DNA of 64,000 bases from Roseateles_B sp041912595 (GCA_041912595.1 JAYRMR010000003.1:79016-143015), one strand, 5' to 3'; counted from the first letter of the stretch, positions 51,825-62,965 are shown. Numbers and translations are program-made. The notes: generated by a model from the letters alone, not told the origin.

Positions 51825-52346
51825 ATGAATCTCGCAGATGACGACTTCGCGCTCTTCGGCCTGACGGCGCGGTACGCGCAGTCGCGCGAGGACATCGAGG
51901 CCCGCTGGAAGGCGCTGGCGGCCCAGGTCCATCCCGACCGCTACGCCAGCGAGGGCGCACCGGCGCAGCGCCGCGCCATGCAGTGGGCCCTGCGCGTGAA
52001 CGAGGCGCACCAGCGCCTGCGGGATCCGCTCAAGCGGGCCGCCTACCTCTGCGAACTGCGTGGGGCGCCGCTCCAGGAGCACGACAACACCCGCATGCCG
52101 GCCGCCTTCCTGATGGAGCAGATGGCGTGGCGCGAGGCGCTCGACGAGGCCGGCACGCTGGACGCCGTGCAGGCGCTGGACGACGAGGTCGCTGCCCGCG
52201 AGCAGGCCTTGCTGTCCGAGGCCGGCCGCCTGCTGGACGATGCCGGAGACGCCGAGGCCGCCGCCCAGTGCGTGCGCGCCCTGATGTTCGTGGCACGTTT
52301 TCGCAGCGACATCGACCGCCGCCTCGAGGCCCTGGAACAATACTGA
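51825..52346 (+). CDS. hscB: Fe-S cluster co-chaperone HscB
   Basis: J-domain partner of HscA that brings IscU to the chaperone, 173 residues. The J-domain (DDFALFGLTARYAQSREDIEARWKALAAQVHPDRYASEG) contains HPD, and the C-terminal three-helix bundle carries LMEQMAWREALDEA. ATG 51825 is chosen because AAGGA lies eight bases upstream; the ATG at 51816 overlaps that site. Confidence 0.96.
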   Translation: MNLADDDFALFGLTARYAQSREDIEARWKALAAQVHPDRYASEGAPAQRRAMQWALRVNEAHQRLRDPLKRAAYLCELRGAPLQEHDNTRMPAAFLMEQMAWREALDEAGTLDAVQALDDEVAAREQALLSEAGRLLDDAGDAEAAAQCVRALMFVARFRSDIDRRLEALEQY

Positions 52347-52409
52347 GTTCAGCGCGGACAATCCGCCGCTGTCCAAGAACAAGAACACCCCTGAATTTCC
52401 CGACCACCC

Positions 52410-54266
<1,857 letters not shown>

Positions 54267-54319
54267 GCCCGAGGCCTGCCCGCCGACCCGCCCCCTGAAC
54301 CGAACATCGAAAGCCCGCC

Positions 54320-54658
54320 ATGCCCATCATCAAGATCCTGCCCCACGCCGAGTACTGCCCCGAGGGCGCGGAACTGAAGGCGCCCGCCGGCACGAGCATC
54401 TGCGAGGCCCTGCTGGACAACGGCATCGCCATCGAGCACGCCTGCGACCAGGTCTGCGCCTGCACCACCTGCCATGTGGTGGTGCGTGAAGGCTTCGCCT
54501 CGCTGTCCGAGATGGAGGAGGGTGAGGAAGACATGCTGGACCGCGCCTGGGGTTTGGAGCCGAATTCGCGCCTGTCCTGCCAGGCCATCCTCGGCCAGAA
54601 GGACGTGCTGGTGGAGATCCCCAAGTACTCCATCAACCACGCCAAGGAAAAGCACTGA
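54320..54658 (+). CDS. fdx: ISC-type [2Fe-2S] ferredoxin
   Basis: Electron donor for cluster assembly, 112 residues. The cluster ligands are Cys42, Cys48, Cys51 and Cys87 (C-x5-C-x2-C...C), the adrenodoxin-type spacing. EMEEGEEDMLDRAWGLEPNSRLSCQA is the conserved C-terminal half. It closes the isc set; iscX is absent, and tsaD starts three bases after the fdx stop. Confidence 0.97.
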   Translation: MPIIKILPHAEYCPEGAELKAPAGTSICEALLDNGIAIEHACDQVCACTTCHVVVREGFASLSEMEEGEEDMLDRAWGLEPNSRLSCQAILGQKDVLVEIPKYSINHAKEKH

Positions 54659-54660
54659 CC

Positions 54661-55701
54661 ATGCGCGTCCTGGGCTTCGAGTCGTCCTGCGACGAGACCG
54701 GGGTTGCCCTGGTTGAACTGCCGGCGCCGGGTGAGACCGGCGTGCCGCGCCTGCTGGCGCAGGCCCTGCACAGCCAGATCAGCATGCACCAGGCCTACGG
54801 CGGTGTCGTGCCGGAGCTGGCCTCGCGGGACCACATCCGGCGCGTGCTGCCCCTGAGCCGCGAGGTGCTCGCGCAGGCGAAGCTGGGTCTCCCCGACGTC
54901 GACGTCATCGCCTACACCGAGGGGCCAGGTCTTGCCGGGGCGCTGCTGGTCGGCGCCGGCGTGGCGGTGTCGCTCGCGGCGGCGCTGGGCAAGCCCGCGG
55001 TGGGCGTGCACCACCTGGAGGGGCATCTGCTGTCGCCCTTCCTCTCGGCCGACCCGCCGGAGTTTCCTTTTGTGGCGCTGCTGGTGTCCGGCGGGCACAC
55101 GCAGCTCATGCGGGTCGACGAGGTCGGGCAGTACGAGATCCTCGGCGAGACCATCGACGACGCGGCCGGCGAGGCCTTCGACAAGAGCGCCAAGCTGCTG
55201 GGCCTGCCGTACCCGGGCGGTCCGCATCTGTCCAAGCTGGCCGAGCAGGGCAGGGCGGACGCCTTCGAGCTGCCGCGCCCGCTACTGCACAGCGGCAAGC
55301 CGGACTTCAGCTTTGCCGGCCTCAAGACGGCCGTGCTCACGCAGGTGAAGAAGCTGGGCGAGTCCCCGACGGATGCTCAACGAGCCGACCTGGCCGCCAG
55401 CACGCAGGCGGCCATCGTCGAGGTGCTCGTCAAGAAGTCCCTGATGGCGCTGAAGGACACGGGCCTCAAGCGTCTGGTCGTGGCCGGCGGCGTGGGCGCG
55501 AACGCCGCGCTGCGCGCCCAGCTGAACGCGGCCTGTGCCAAGCGAGGTGTGCGTGTGCACTACCCCGAACTGAGCCTGTGCACCGACAACGGCGCCATGA
55601 TCGCCATGGCCGCTGCCATGCGCCTGCAGCGCGGCATGGCTCGCCTGAGCCATGCCGGCGGCTTCGGCGTCCGGCCGCGCTGGGAACTGTCGGCGGCCTG
55701 A
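54661..55701 (+). CDS. tsaD: tRNA N6-threonylcarbamoyladenosine transferase TsaD
   Basis: Transfers threonylcarbamoyl from TC-AMP to A37 of ANN-reading tRNAs. The 346-residue protein starts MRVLGFESSCDETGVALVE, has the metal His pair in GVHHLEGHLLSP, GPGLAGALLVGA, VSGGHTQL, GEAFDKSAKLLGLPYPGGP and GGVGANAALR, all TsaD markers. It lies two bases after fdx, so it is likely translated with the isc operon, which is unusual. One copy of the GCAAGACCTG motif (minus strand, 54921-54936) encodes part of the GPGLAG loop. Confidence 0.96.
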   Translation: MRVLGFESSCDETGVALVELPAPGETGVPRLLAQALHSQISMHQAYGGVVPELASRDHIRRVLPLSREVLAQAKLGLPDVDVIAYTEGPGLAGALLVGAGVAVSLAAALGKPAVGVHHLEGHLLSPFLSADPPEFPFVALLVSGGHTQLMRVDEVGQYEILGETIDDAAGEAFDKSAKLLGLPYPGGPHLSKLAEQGRADAFELPRPLLHSGKPDFSFAGLKTAVLTQVKKLGESPTDAQRADLAASTQAAIVEVLVKKSLMALKDTGLKRLVVAGGVGANAALRAQLNAACAKRGVRVHYPELSLCTDNGAMIAMAAAMRLQRGMARLSHAGGFGVRPRWELSAA

Positions 55702-55709
55702 GCCGGCGC

Positions 55710-56153
55710 TCAGTTCACCGTCAGGCGCGCGCCGCCCTTGGCCACGCGCTTGGCCAGCGTGAGGGTCAGCACGCCGTGCTCCATGCGGGCGCCGGACTCC
55801 GCCTCGTTGATCTCCTGCGGCAGGCTGAAGGTGCGGGAGAAGCGGGCGACGGAACGTTCGCGGTACAGCATGCGCTCGCCGTCCTTCTTCTCTTCCGCCT
55901 TGGCCTGCTCGGCCTCGATGCCGATGCGGCGACCCTCCACGGTGATCTTCACGGCTTCCTTGGGAACGCCAGGCATGTCCAGCTTCACGGTGTAGGCCTG
56001 GTCTGTCTCGGTGACGTCCAGGGCCGGGCTGCGCAGGGCCTGCGCCACGTCACGGGCATCCGAGCCGAAGGCATTGCCGAAGCTGTCGTCGAACAGGCGC
56101 TCCAGGCTGCGGGAGAGATCGTGGGCTTGACGGCTGGTGGGAACGAGGAACAT
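55710..56153 (-). CDS. Small heat-shock protein, Hsp20/alpha-crystallin family
   Basis: Holdase that binds unfolding proteins, 147 residues. The alpha-crystallin domain spans about 45-145 (PALDVTETDQAYTVKLDMPGVPKEAVKITVEGRRIGIEAE and RFSRTFSLPQEIN), ending with the conserved GVLTLTLAKR (A-x-x-x-n-GVLxLxLPK type). The ATG at 56153 has AAGGAGG upstream. A heat-shock-like promoter lies about 50-80 bases upstream. Confidence 0.93.
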   Translation of the reverse strand: MFLVPTSRQAHDLSRSLERLFDDSFGNAFGSDARDVAQALRSPALDVTETDQAYTVKLDMPGVPKEAVKITVEGRRIGIEAEQAKAEEKKDGERMLYRERSVARFSRTFSLPQEINEAESGARMEHGVLTLTLAKRVAKGGARLTVN

Positions 56154-56204
56154 AGGGCCTCCTTGTGGCTGATTCCAATGGTCGGGGACTTCCCCTTGCA
56201 GCCA

Positions 56205-56232
56205 ACGTAGGCCCGGCGCCAGGGCTTTCAAG
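56205..56232 (-). promoter_or_regulatory. Candidate sigma-32 promoter of hsp20
   Basis: On the minus strand CTTGAAA (56226-56232), a perfect heat-shock -35, is followed after 13 bases by GCCTACGT (56205-56212), a partial match to CCCCATnT. The start would fall near 56198, giving a leader of about 45 nt. Confidence 0.5.
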
Positions 56233-56397
56233 ACCTGCTGATCGCGACTTCGGTCCTTTCCCTGCGTTGGCACACAAAGCAGCGACGAGCCCCTTGAAAT
56301 GCACGAAATTGGCAGCAGATGCGCAGATTCCGCCTGGCTGCCGGCGGCCCGGCGCGGCGCGCCCGGGTGCGGATTTCGGGGCCCTGGCGAACTGCGC

Positions 56398-56403
56398 TAT
56401 ACT
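56398..56403 (+). promoter_or_regulatory. -10 box of the rpsO promoter
   Basis: TATACT at 56398-56403, about 175 bases upstream of rpsO. The -35 region is weak. The long leader could carry the S15 autoregulatory structure known in other bacteria; I could not confirm a pseudoknot by eye. Confidence 0.5.
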
Positions 56404-56576
56404 CTGCGGGTTTCGTGCTTCATGCCTTGCCATCTTTTGAGAGGGCGATGCAGGCGGCACGGGATCCAGAGCACGGCACGGGTAGGTTTCACCTGTGTCC
56501 GCAAGTCGAAAACCGGAAACCGTCTGCGTGGGATCATGAATCACCTGCCAGCGGCTTCCCATTGAAGGAACGCATC

Positions 56577-56846
56577 ATGGCAGTCGCCGATCTGAACAAG
56601 GCCGATATCGTCAAGGCCAACGCACGCAGCGCCAACGACACGGGCTCCCCCGAAGTCCAAGTGGCCCTGCTGACCGCACGCATCAACGAGCTGACCCCCC
56701 ACTTCAAGACCCACGCCAAGGACCACCACGGCCGCCGCGGTCTGCTGAAGATGGTCAACCAGCGCAAGAGCCTGCTGGCCTACCTGAAGAACAAGGACCT
56801 GGCCCGCTACACGGCCCTGATCCAGAAGCTGGGCCTGCGCAAGTAA
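56577..56846 (+). CDS. rpsO: 30S ribosomal protein S15
   Basis: Primary 16S rRNA binding protein of the 30S platform, 89 residues. GSPEVQVALLTARINELTPHFKTHAKDHHGRRGLLKMVNQRKSLLAYLK is the unmistakable S15 core. It begins MAVADLNKADIVK, with AAGGAA upstream. It is followed by an intrinsic terminator and then pnp, the usual pairing. Confidence 0.98.
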   Translation: MAVADLNKADIVKANARSANDTGSPEVQVALLTARINELTPHFKTHAKDHHGRRGLLKMVNQRKSLLAYLKNKDLARYTALIQKLGLRK

Positions 56847-56860
56847 TTCGCCCATGACGC

Positions 56861-56909
56861 CAAAGAGCCTGTCTGGACTTCCAAGCCAGCACAGGCTCTT
56901 TGTTTTTTG
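56861..56909 (+). terminator. Intrinsic terminator after rpsO
   Basis: CAAAGAGCCTGT (56861-56872) pairs with ACAGGCTCTTTG (56891-56902), followed by TTTTTT. It lies between rpsO and pnp; partial read-through is likely. Confidence 0.9.
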
Positions 56910-57076
56910 TTGTTCGCTACTGGAGTCGAGCTGACGTGGCGGATGTGTCATTCCAAGGCGCTTCGCGGGCTTGAGGCCCGGCCTGAATCACCCTGGAATG
57001 GCATCGCGCCAGACCCAGCCCCACTCCCGGTTACCCAGCGCGCCGCAAGCGCTGTTTCGCAATCGAGGAGATGCAC

Positions 57077-59212
57077 ATGAGCATGTTCAACAAGGTCACC
57101 AAGACCTTCCAGTGGGGCCCCCATTCCGTCACGATGGAGACCGGCGAGATCGCTCGCCAGTCCACCGGCGCCGTGCTGGTGAACATCGAGGACACCGTGG
57201 TGCTGGCCACCGTCGTCGCCAAGAACGAACCCAAGCCCGGCCAGGACTTCTTCCCCCTGACCGTCGACTACATCGAGAAGACCTACGCCGCCGGCAAGAT
57301 CCCCGGCAGCTTCTTCAAGCGTGAAGGCCGCCCCAGCGAGCTCGAGACCCTGACCAGCCGCCTGATCGACCGCCCGATCCGCCCGCTGTTCCCGGAAGGC
57401 TTCTTCAACGAAGTCCAGGTCGTCGTGCACGTCGTGTCGCTGAACCCTGAAGTCCAGGCCGACATCGCCGCCATGATCGCCACCAGCGCCGCGCTGTCGG
57501 TGTCCGGCATCCCCTTCAACGGCCCCATCGGTGCCGCCCGCGTGGGCTACATCAATGGCGAGTACGTGCTGAACCCGGGCAAGACCCAGCTGACCGAGTC
57601 CAAGATGGACCTGGTCGTGGCCGGCACCGAGGCCGCCGTGCTGATGGTCGAGTCCGAAGCCGACCAGCTGAGCGAAGACATCATGCTGGGCGCCGTGGTC
57701 TACGGCCACCAGCAAGGCCAGATCGCCATCAACGCGATCCACGAACTGGTGAAGGAAGCCGGCAAGCCCGTGTGGACCTGGGCCGCTCCCGCCAAGGACG
57801 AGCCCTTCATCGCCAAGGTCACCGGCCTGGCCGAGGAAGCCCTGCGCGCCGCCTACCAGATCCGCTCCAAGCAAGCCCGCACCCAGGCCTGCCGCGAGGC
57901 CTATGCCAAGGTCAAGGAAGCCCTGACCGCTGAAGGCGTGGCCTTCGACGGCGTCGAGGTCGACGGCCTGCTGTTCGAGATCGAAGCCCGCATCGTGCGC
58001 AGCCAGATCCTGGCCGGCGAGCCCCGCATCGACGGCCGCGACACCCGCACCGTGCGCCCCATCGAGATCCGTTCCGGCGTGCTGCCGCGCGCTCACGGCT
58101 CTTCGCTGTTCACCCGTGGCGAGACGCAGGCCCTGGTGGCCGCGACCCTGGGCACCGAGCGTGACTCCCAGACCATCGACGCCCTGGCTGGCGAGTACAG
58201 CGAGCGCTTCATGCTGCACTACAACATGCCCCCGTTCGCCACCGGCGAGACGGGCCGCGTGGGCAGCCCCAAGCGCCGCGAGATCGGCCACGGCCGTCTG
58301 GCCAAGCGCGCCCTGGTGGCCGTGCTGCCGACCAAGGAAGAGTTCCCGTACTCGATCCGCGTGGTCTCCGAGATCACCGAGTCCAACGGCTCCTCCTCGA
58401 TGGCTTCGGTCTGCGGCGGCTGCCTGTCGCTGATGGACGCCGGCGTGCCCCTGAAGGCCCACGTGGCCGGCATCGCCATGGGCCTGATCAAGGACGGCAA
58501 CCGCTTCGCCGTGCTGACCGACATCCTGGGTGACGAAGATCACCTGGGCGACATGGACTTCAAGGTGGCCGGCACGACCGGTGGCATCACCGCCCTGCAG
58601 ATGGACATCAAGATCCAGGGCATCACCAAGGAGATCATGCAGGTCGCACTGGCTCAGGCCAAGGAAGCCCGCCTGCACATCCTGGGTGCCATGGTCGACG
58701 CCGTGGGTGGCGCCAAGACCGAGGTGTCGCAGTTCGCGCCGCGCCTGTACACCATGAAGATCAACCCCGAGAAGATCCGTGACGTGATCGGCAAGGGCGG
58801 CGCCACCATCCGTGCGCTGACCGAAGAGACCGGCACCCAGATCGACATCGGCGAAGACGGCACGATCACCATCGCCTCGACGGACGCCGACAAGGCTGCC
58901 GCCGCCAAGAAGCGCATCGAGGAAATCACCGCCGAAGTGGAAGTGGGCAAGGTCTACGAAGGCCCGATCACCAAGATCCTGGACTTCGGTGCCCTCGTGA
59001 ACCTGCTGCCCGGCAAGGACGGCCTGCTGCACATCAGCCAGATCGCCCACCAGCGCGTCGAGAAGGTCACGGACTTCCTGAAGGAAGGCCAAGTGGTCAA
59101 GGTCAAGGTGCTGGAGACCGACGAGAAGGGCCGCATCAAGCTGTCGATGAAGGCTCTGATCGATCGCGACGCCGCCCCGGCTGCTCCGGCCGCCGAGCCG
59201 GCTGCCGAGTAA
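57077..59212 (+). CDS. pnp: Polyribonucleotide nucleotidyltransferase
   Basis: Phosphorolytic 3'-5' exoribonuclease of the RNA degradosome, 711 residues. Two RNase PH domains are visible (first SFFKREGRPSELETLTSRLIDRPIRPLFPEGF; second GETQALVAATLGTERDSQTID), followed by a KH domain (IGKGGATIRALTEETGTQIDI) and an S1 domain (GKVYEGPITKILDFGALVNLLPGKDGLLHIS). The ATG at 57071 abuts the GAGGAG site, so ATG 57077 (or 57083) is preferred. Confidence 0.97.
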   Translation: MSMFNKVTKTFQWGPHSVTMETGEIARQSTGAVLVNIEDTVVLATVVAKNEPKPGQDFFPLTVDYIEKTYAAGKIPGSFFKREGRPSELETLTSRLIDRPIRPLFPEGFFNEVQVVVHVVSLNPEVQADIAAMIATSAALSVSGIPFNGPIGAARVGYINGEYVLNPGKTQLTESKMDLVVAGTEAAVLMVESEADQLSEDIMLGAVVYGHQQGQIAINAIHELVKEAGKPVWTWAAPAKDEPFIAKVTGLAEEALRAAYQIRSKQARTQACREAYAKVKEALTAEGVAFDGVEVDGLLFEIEARIVRSQILAGEPRIDGRDTRTVRPIEIRSGVLPRAHGSSLFTRGETQALVAATLGTERDSQTIDALAGEYSERFMLHYNMPPFATGETGRVGSPKRREIGHGRLAKRALVAVLPTKEEFPYSIRVVSEITESNGSSSMASVCGGCLSLMDAGVPLKAHVAGIAMGLIKDGNRFAVLTDILGDEDHLGDMDFKVAGTTGGITALQMDIKIQGITKEIMQVALAQAKEARLHILGAMVDAVGGAKTEVSQFAPRLYTMKINPEKIRDVIGKGGATIRALTEETGTQIDIGEDGTITIASTDADKAAAAKKRIEEITAEVEVGKVYEGPITKILDFGALVNLLPGKDGLLHISQIAHQRVEKVTDFLKEGQVVKVKVLETDEKGRIKLSMKALIDRDAAPAAPAAEPAAE

Positions 59213-59254
59213 GCGTCGAGCGGACGTCGTCACGCCTTGACGGAGCACAGCGGC

Positions 59255-60241
59255 ATGCGCGCCATTGCCATCACGCAGCCCGGCGGACCGGAGGTCCTCC
59301 AGCTGCAGACCCTGCCCGAGCCGACGGCCGGGGCAGGGGAGTGCGTCATCGCGGTGGAGGCCTATGGCATCAACCGCCCTGACGTGCTGCAGCGCAAGGG
59401 TGCGTATCCGCCGCCCGCCGGCGCCAGTCCCCTGCCGGGACTGGAAGTGGCGGGGCGCATTGCCGGTGGTGATGCGGCGGCGCTGGCCGCGGCCGGCCTG
59501 GGCATCGGCGACGCCGTCTGCGCCCTGGTGGCCGGCGGCGGCTATGCCGAGCGCTGCGTGGCGCCCGTCGCGCAGTGCCTGCCGGTGCCCGAGGGCTGGA
59601 CCATGGCCGAGGCCGCGAGCCTGCCGGAGACCTTCTTCACCGTGTGGAGCAATGTCTTCGAGCGGGCCGCGCTGAAGCCGGGCGAGAGCATCCTCATCCA
59701 CGGCGGCAGCAGCGGCATCGGCGTCACGGCCATCCAGCTGGCCAAGGCCTTCGGCGCTCGCGTCCTGGTGACGGTGGGCAACGCGGCCAAGGCCGAGGCC
59801 TGCCTGCGACTGGGCGCGGACGTCGCCATCAACTACCGCGAGCAGGACTTCGTCGCGGAAGTGAAGGCGGCCACGCAGGGTCGCGGTGTCGACGTCATCC
59901 TCGATATGGTCGCGGGCGATTACGTGGCCCGTGGCGTGCAATGCCTGGCCGATGACGGCCGCATGGTCATCATCGCGGTGCAGGGCGGCGTCAAGGCCGA
60001 GTTCGATGCGGGTCAGGTCTTGCGTCGGCGGCTGACGATCAGCGGCTCGACGCTGCGCCCGCGCTCGCTCGAGTTCAAGGCCGGCATCGCGCGAGCGCTG
60101 CGCGAGAAGGTGTGGCCGCTGCTGGCCTCACGCCGGATCGCGCCGGTCATTTATCAACAACTGCCTGCCGACCAGGCGGCCCAGGCGCACGCCCTGATGG
60201 AATCGGGTGAGCACGTGGGCAAGATCGTCCTGGTCTGGTGA
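59255..60241 (+). CDS. NAD(P)H quinone oxidoreductase, PIG3/Qor family
   Basis: Zinc-independent medium-chain reductase for quinones, 328 residues. MRAIAITQPGGPEVLQL at the start, GYGINRPDVLQRKGAYPPPAGASPLPGLEVAGRI (here YGINRPDVLQ), the NADPH-binding ILIHGGSSGIGVTAIQLAKAFGARVLVTVG and YREQDFVAEV are family features. ATG 59255 is chosen over an upstream TTG at 59237; GGAG lies ten bases before it. It sits between pnp and tpiA. A GCAAGACCTG motif copy (minus strand, 60010-60023) lies inside. Confidence 0.93.
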   Translation: MRAIAITQPGGPEVLQLQTLPEPTAGAGECVIAVEAYGINRPDVLQRKGAYPPPAGASPLPGLEVAGRIAGGDAAALAAAGLGIGDAVCALVAGGGYAERCVAPVAQCLPVPEGWTMAEAASLPETFFTVWSNVFERAALKPGESILIHGGSSGIGVTAIQLAKAFGARVLVTVGNAAKAEACLRLGADVAINYREQDFVAEVKAATQGRGVDVILDMVAGDYVARGVQCLADDGRMVIIAVQGGVKAEFDAGQVLRRRLTISGSTLRPRSLEFKAGIARALREKVWPLLASRRIAPVIYQQLPADQAAQAHALMESGEHVGKIVLVW

Positions 60242-60258
60242 GTTTCACGAGGTTTTTC

Positions 60259-60999
<741 letters not shown>

Positions 61000-61082
61000 G
61001 ACAGCCGCTTCCTGTGATGTGAGACCTCGGCGCCGGCCCCGATTCGGCGGGCGCCCGATACGAATTCGATTTGGAGATTGGA

Positions 61083-61460
61083 ATGCAAGTCCTGATGAAC
61101 CTGATCCTCGTGGTCCAGCTGCTGAGCGCGCTGGCCATGATCGGCCTGGTGCTGGTGCAGCACGGCAAGGGCGCCGACATGGGCGCCTCCTTCGGCAGCG
61201 GTGCCTCCGGCAGCCTGTTCGGCGCCACCGGCAGCGCCAACTTCCTGTCGCGCACGACGGCCGTCTGCGCGACGCTGTTCTTCGTCTGCACGCTGGGCCT
61301 GGCCTATTTCGGCAGCCACCGTGATGCCGGCGCTCCGAAGGAAAGCCTGCTGGAACGTGCCGCTCCGGCGAGCGCGCCGGCACCGGCCGCCTCTGGCGCC
61401 GCCGCCATTCCCGAGGCTCCCGTGGCCGCTCAACCGGCCGCCTCGGCCGCCAGCCACTGA
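61083..61460 (+). CDS. secG: Preprotein translocase subunit SecG
   Basis: Small membrane subunit of the SecYEG export channel, 125 residues. Two membrane helices (about 5-25 and 55-75) flank the conserved loop VLVQHGKGADMGASFGSGASGSLFGATGSANFLSRTTA. An Ala/Pro-rich tail follows. ATG 61083 is favoured by the family start; an ATG at 61071 is four codons further up. Confidence 0.96.
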   Translation: MQVLMNLILVVQLLSALAMIGLVLVQHGKGADMGASFGSGASGSLFGATGSANFLSRTTAVCATLFFVCTLGLAYFGSHRDAGAPKESLLERAAPASAPAPAASGAAAIPEAPVAAQPAASAASH

Positions 61461-61477
61461 GCTGAATGACCCCTCCT

Positions 61478-61513
61478 GACGGGCGGTGAGGCAAGACCTG
61501 CCCCCGCCCTGTC
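61478..61513 (+). repeat. Hairpin with a GCAAGACCTG motif in its loop, after secG
   Basis: GACGGGCGG (61478-61486) pairs with CCGCCC-T-GTC (61504-61513, one bulged T); the loop contains GGCAAGACCTG (61490-61500). It lies 18 bases after the secG stop. There is no T-run. It is the only copy of the motif seen inside such a stem. Confidence 0.5.
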
Positions 61514-61599
61514 AACCGCAACCGGAAAGACTGTCTCAGATCAACCCGGTTGCACCGTAAAAATCCTTCGGTTTTCTCTGAGTGCGATTTTTTTCGGTA

Positions 61600-61605
61600 T
61601 AGAAT
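61600..61605 (+). promoter_or_regulatory. -10 box of the tRNA-Leu promoter
   Basis: TAGAAT at 61600-61605, overlapping TATAGA, about 50 bases before the tRNA. The surrounding region is AT-rich (a run of seven T just upstream). The -35 is not clear. Confidence 0.55.
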
Positions 61606-61654
61606 ACGAGGCTGTCTGGGACGCAATTCCTCACGCTAACAGACAGCAAAAACC

Positions 61655-61739
61655 GCCGACGTGGTGAAATTGGTAGACACGCTATCTTGAGGGGGTAGTG
61701 GCGAAAGCTGTGCGAGTTCGAGTCTCGCCGTCGGCACCA
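61655..61739 (+). tRNA. tRNA-Leu (anticodon GAG)
   Basis: Eighty-five nucleotides including an encoded CCA. The acceptor arms GCCGACG and CGTCGGC pair fully. The anticodon stem CTATC/GGTAG encloses the loop TTGAGGG, giving anticodon GAG (reads CUC and CUU). A variable arm and the T-loop GTTCGAGTC follow, as in class II leucine tRNAs. It lies between secG and nuoA. Confidence 0.95.
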
Positions 61740-61981
61740 AATTCCTCAATCGAGGTCGTGAGTTAACATCCTTCGGGTCGGAACCCGGCGATGTGCAAGC
61801 GATCCTGGTTGAAGCGCCCTGTAGCAGGAGAAGTCGAAAGATCGATCCTGCTGAGGGACAAGCCGGGCGCGGTCCGTGAGCGACATCTTGTCGCCAGCGG
61901 CGCGCCCGTTGCTTTTGTCGACTCTGTCGATGGTCTGCCGGCCTGGAGGCTGCGGTCATCGGCGCAACCGAGAGCAAAGCT

Positions 61982-62341
61982 GTGAGTCTGGAACAGTACC
62001 TCCCCGTCATCCTCTTCATTCTGGTCGGCGCAGTGGTGGGTATAGCGCCCCAGATCCTGGGTTACCTTCTCGGACCCAACCGGCCGGATCAGGCCAAAAA
62101 CTCCCCTTACGAATGCGGCTTCGAGGCCTTTGAAGACGCGCGCATGAAGTTCGATGTGCGCTACTACCTCGTCGCCATCCTCTTCATCCTGTTCGATCTG
62201 GAAATCGCGTTCCTGTTCCCGTGGGCCGTGACCCTGCGTGAAATCGGCGCGACAGGTTTCTGGGCGATGATGGTTTTCCTCGGCATCCTCGTCGTGGGCT
62301 TCGCCTACGAATGGAAAAAGGGTGCCCTGGACTGGGAGTGA
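61982..62341 (+). CDS. nuoA: NADH-quinone oxidoreductase subunit A
   Basis: Membrane subunit of respiratory complex I, 119 residues with three helices. NSPYECGFEAFEDARMKFDVRYYLVAILFILFDLEIAFLFPWA is the NuoA signature. The start is GTG at 61982. It is the first gene of the nuo operon, 242 bases after the tRNA; no clear promoter was seen in that gap. Confidence 0.97.
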   Translation: MSLEQYLPVILFILVGAVVGIAPQILGYLLGPNRPDQAKNSPYECGFEAFEDARMKFDVRYYLVAILFILFDLEIAFLFPWAVTLREIGATGFWAMMVFLGILVVGFAYEWKKGALDWE

Positions 62342-62354
62342 CCGTTTGCCCCTC

Positions 62355-62433
62355 GTTCAGCGCATCGCGCTGAACGGTCCCCCGAGGGGACGCCAGCCTC
62401 CGGCTGGCAATGTGGGCCGGCTTGGGGCGGCCC
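62355..62433. repeat. Four consecutive perfect hairpins between nuoA and nuoB
   Basis: Stem 1: GTTCAGCGC/GCGCTGAAC (62355-62375, loop ATC). Stem 2: GTCCCC/GGGGAC (62377-62391, loop CGA). Stem 3: GCCAGCC/GGCTGGC (62392-62408, loop TCC). Stem 4: GGGCCG/CGGCCC (62414-62433). All four are perfectly paired and nearly contiguous. This fills most of the 132-base gap and looks like a REP-type intergenic element or a message-processing site. Confidence 0.75.
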
Positions 62434-62473
62434 TGCGCTCGGCCCGTTCGGGTAGACAGATTGGAAGCGTGCT

Positions 62474-62950
62474 ATGGGTATTGAAGGCGTTTTGAAGGAA
62501 GGCTTCGTCACCACCTCGGTCGACAAGCTGATCAACTGGTCCAAGACCGGTTCTCTGTGGCCCATGACCTTCGGTCTGGCCTGCTGCGCGGTGGAGATGA
62601 TGCACGCCGGTGCGGCGCGCTATGACATCGACCGCTTCGGCATGCTGTTCCGTCCCAGCCCCCGCCAGTCCGATCTGATGATCGTGGCCGGCACGCTGTG
62701 CAACAAGATGGCGCCGGCCCTGCGCAAGGTCTACGACCAGATGGCCGAGCCGCGCTGGGTCCTGTCCATGGGCTCCTGCGCCAACGGCGGCGGCTACTAC
62801 CACTACAGCTACTCCGTCGTGCGTGGCTGCGACCGCATCGTGCCGGTCGACGTCTACGTGCCGGGCTGTCCGCCCACCGCCGAGGCGCTGCTGTACGGCA
62901 TCCTGCAGCTGCAGGCCAAGATCCGCCGCGAAAACACCATCGCACGCTGA
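62474..62950 (+). CDS. nuoB: NADH-quinone oxidoreductase subunit B
   Basis: Peripheral-arm subunit of complex I that holds the N2 [4Fe-4S] cluster next to the quinone site, 158 residues. Cluster ligands lie in LACCAVEMMH, MGSCANGGG and VPGCPPTAEALLYG. It starts MGIEGVLKEGFVTTSVDKLINW as in Betaproteobacteria. Confidence 0.98.
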   Translation: MGIEGVLKEGFVTTSVDKLINWSKTGSLWPMTFGLACCAVEMMHAGAARYDIDRFGMLFRPSPRQSDLMIVAGTLCNKMAPALRKVYDQMAEPRWVLSMGSCANGGGYYHYSYSVVRGCDRIVPVDVYVPGCPPTAEALLYGILQLQAKIRRENTIAR

Positions 62951-62965
62951 AGAGGGCAGGGCTCC

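Larger units (their letters stand above)
56154..56576. other. 423-base divergent region between hsp20 and rpsO
   Basis: Holds the candidate heat-shock promoter (56205-56232, minus) and the rpsO -10 box (56398-56403, plus). The stretch 56410-56576 is the rpsO leader, ending with an AAGGAA ribosome site. No further gene is supported. Confidence 0.6.

Noticed and set aside
56948..59941. A 997-codon open frame antisense to pnp
   Set aside because: Shadow of pnp and the quinone reductase gene; no family pattern.
61774..61787. Terminator after the tRNA (CGGGT/ACCCG hairpin)
   Set aside because: Only five base pairs and no T-run.
61791..61985. A 64-codon open frame between tRNA-Leu and nuoA
   Set aside because: No ribosome site, no family pattern, and it runs into the nuoA start; probably leader sequence.
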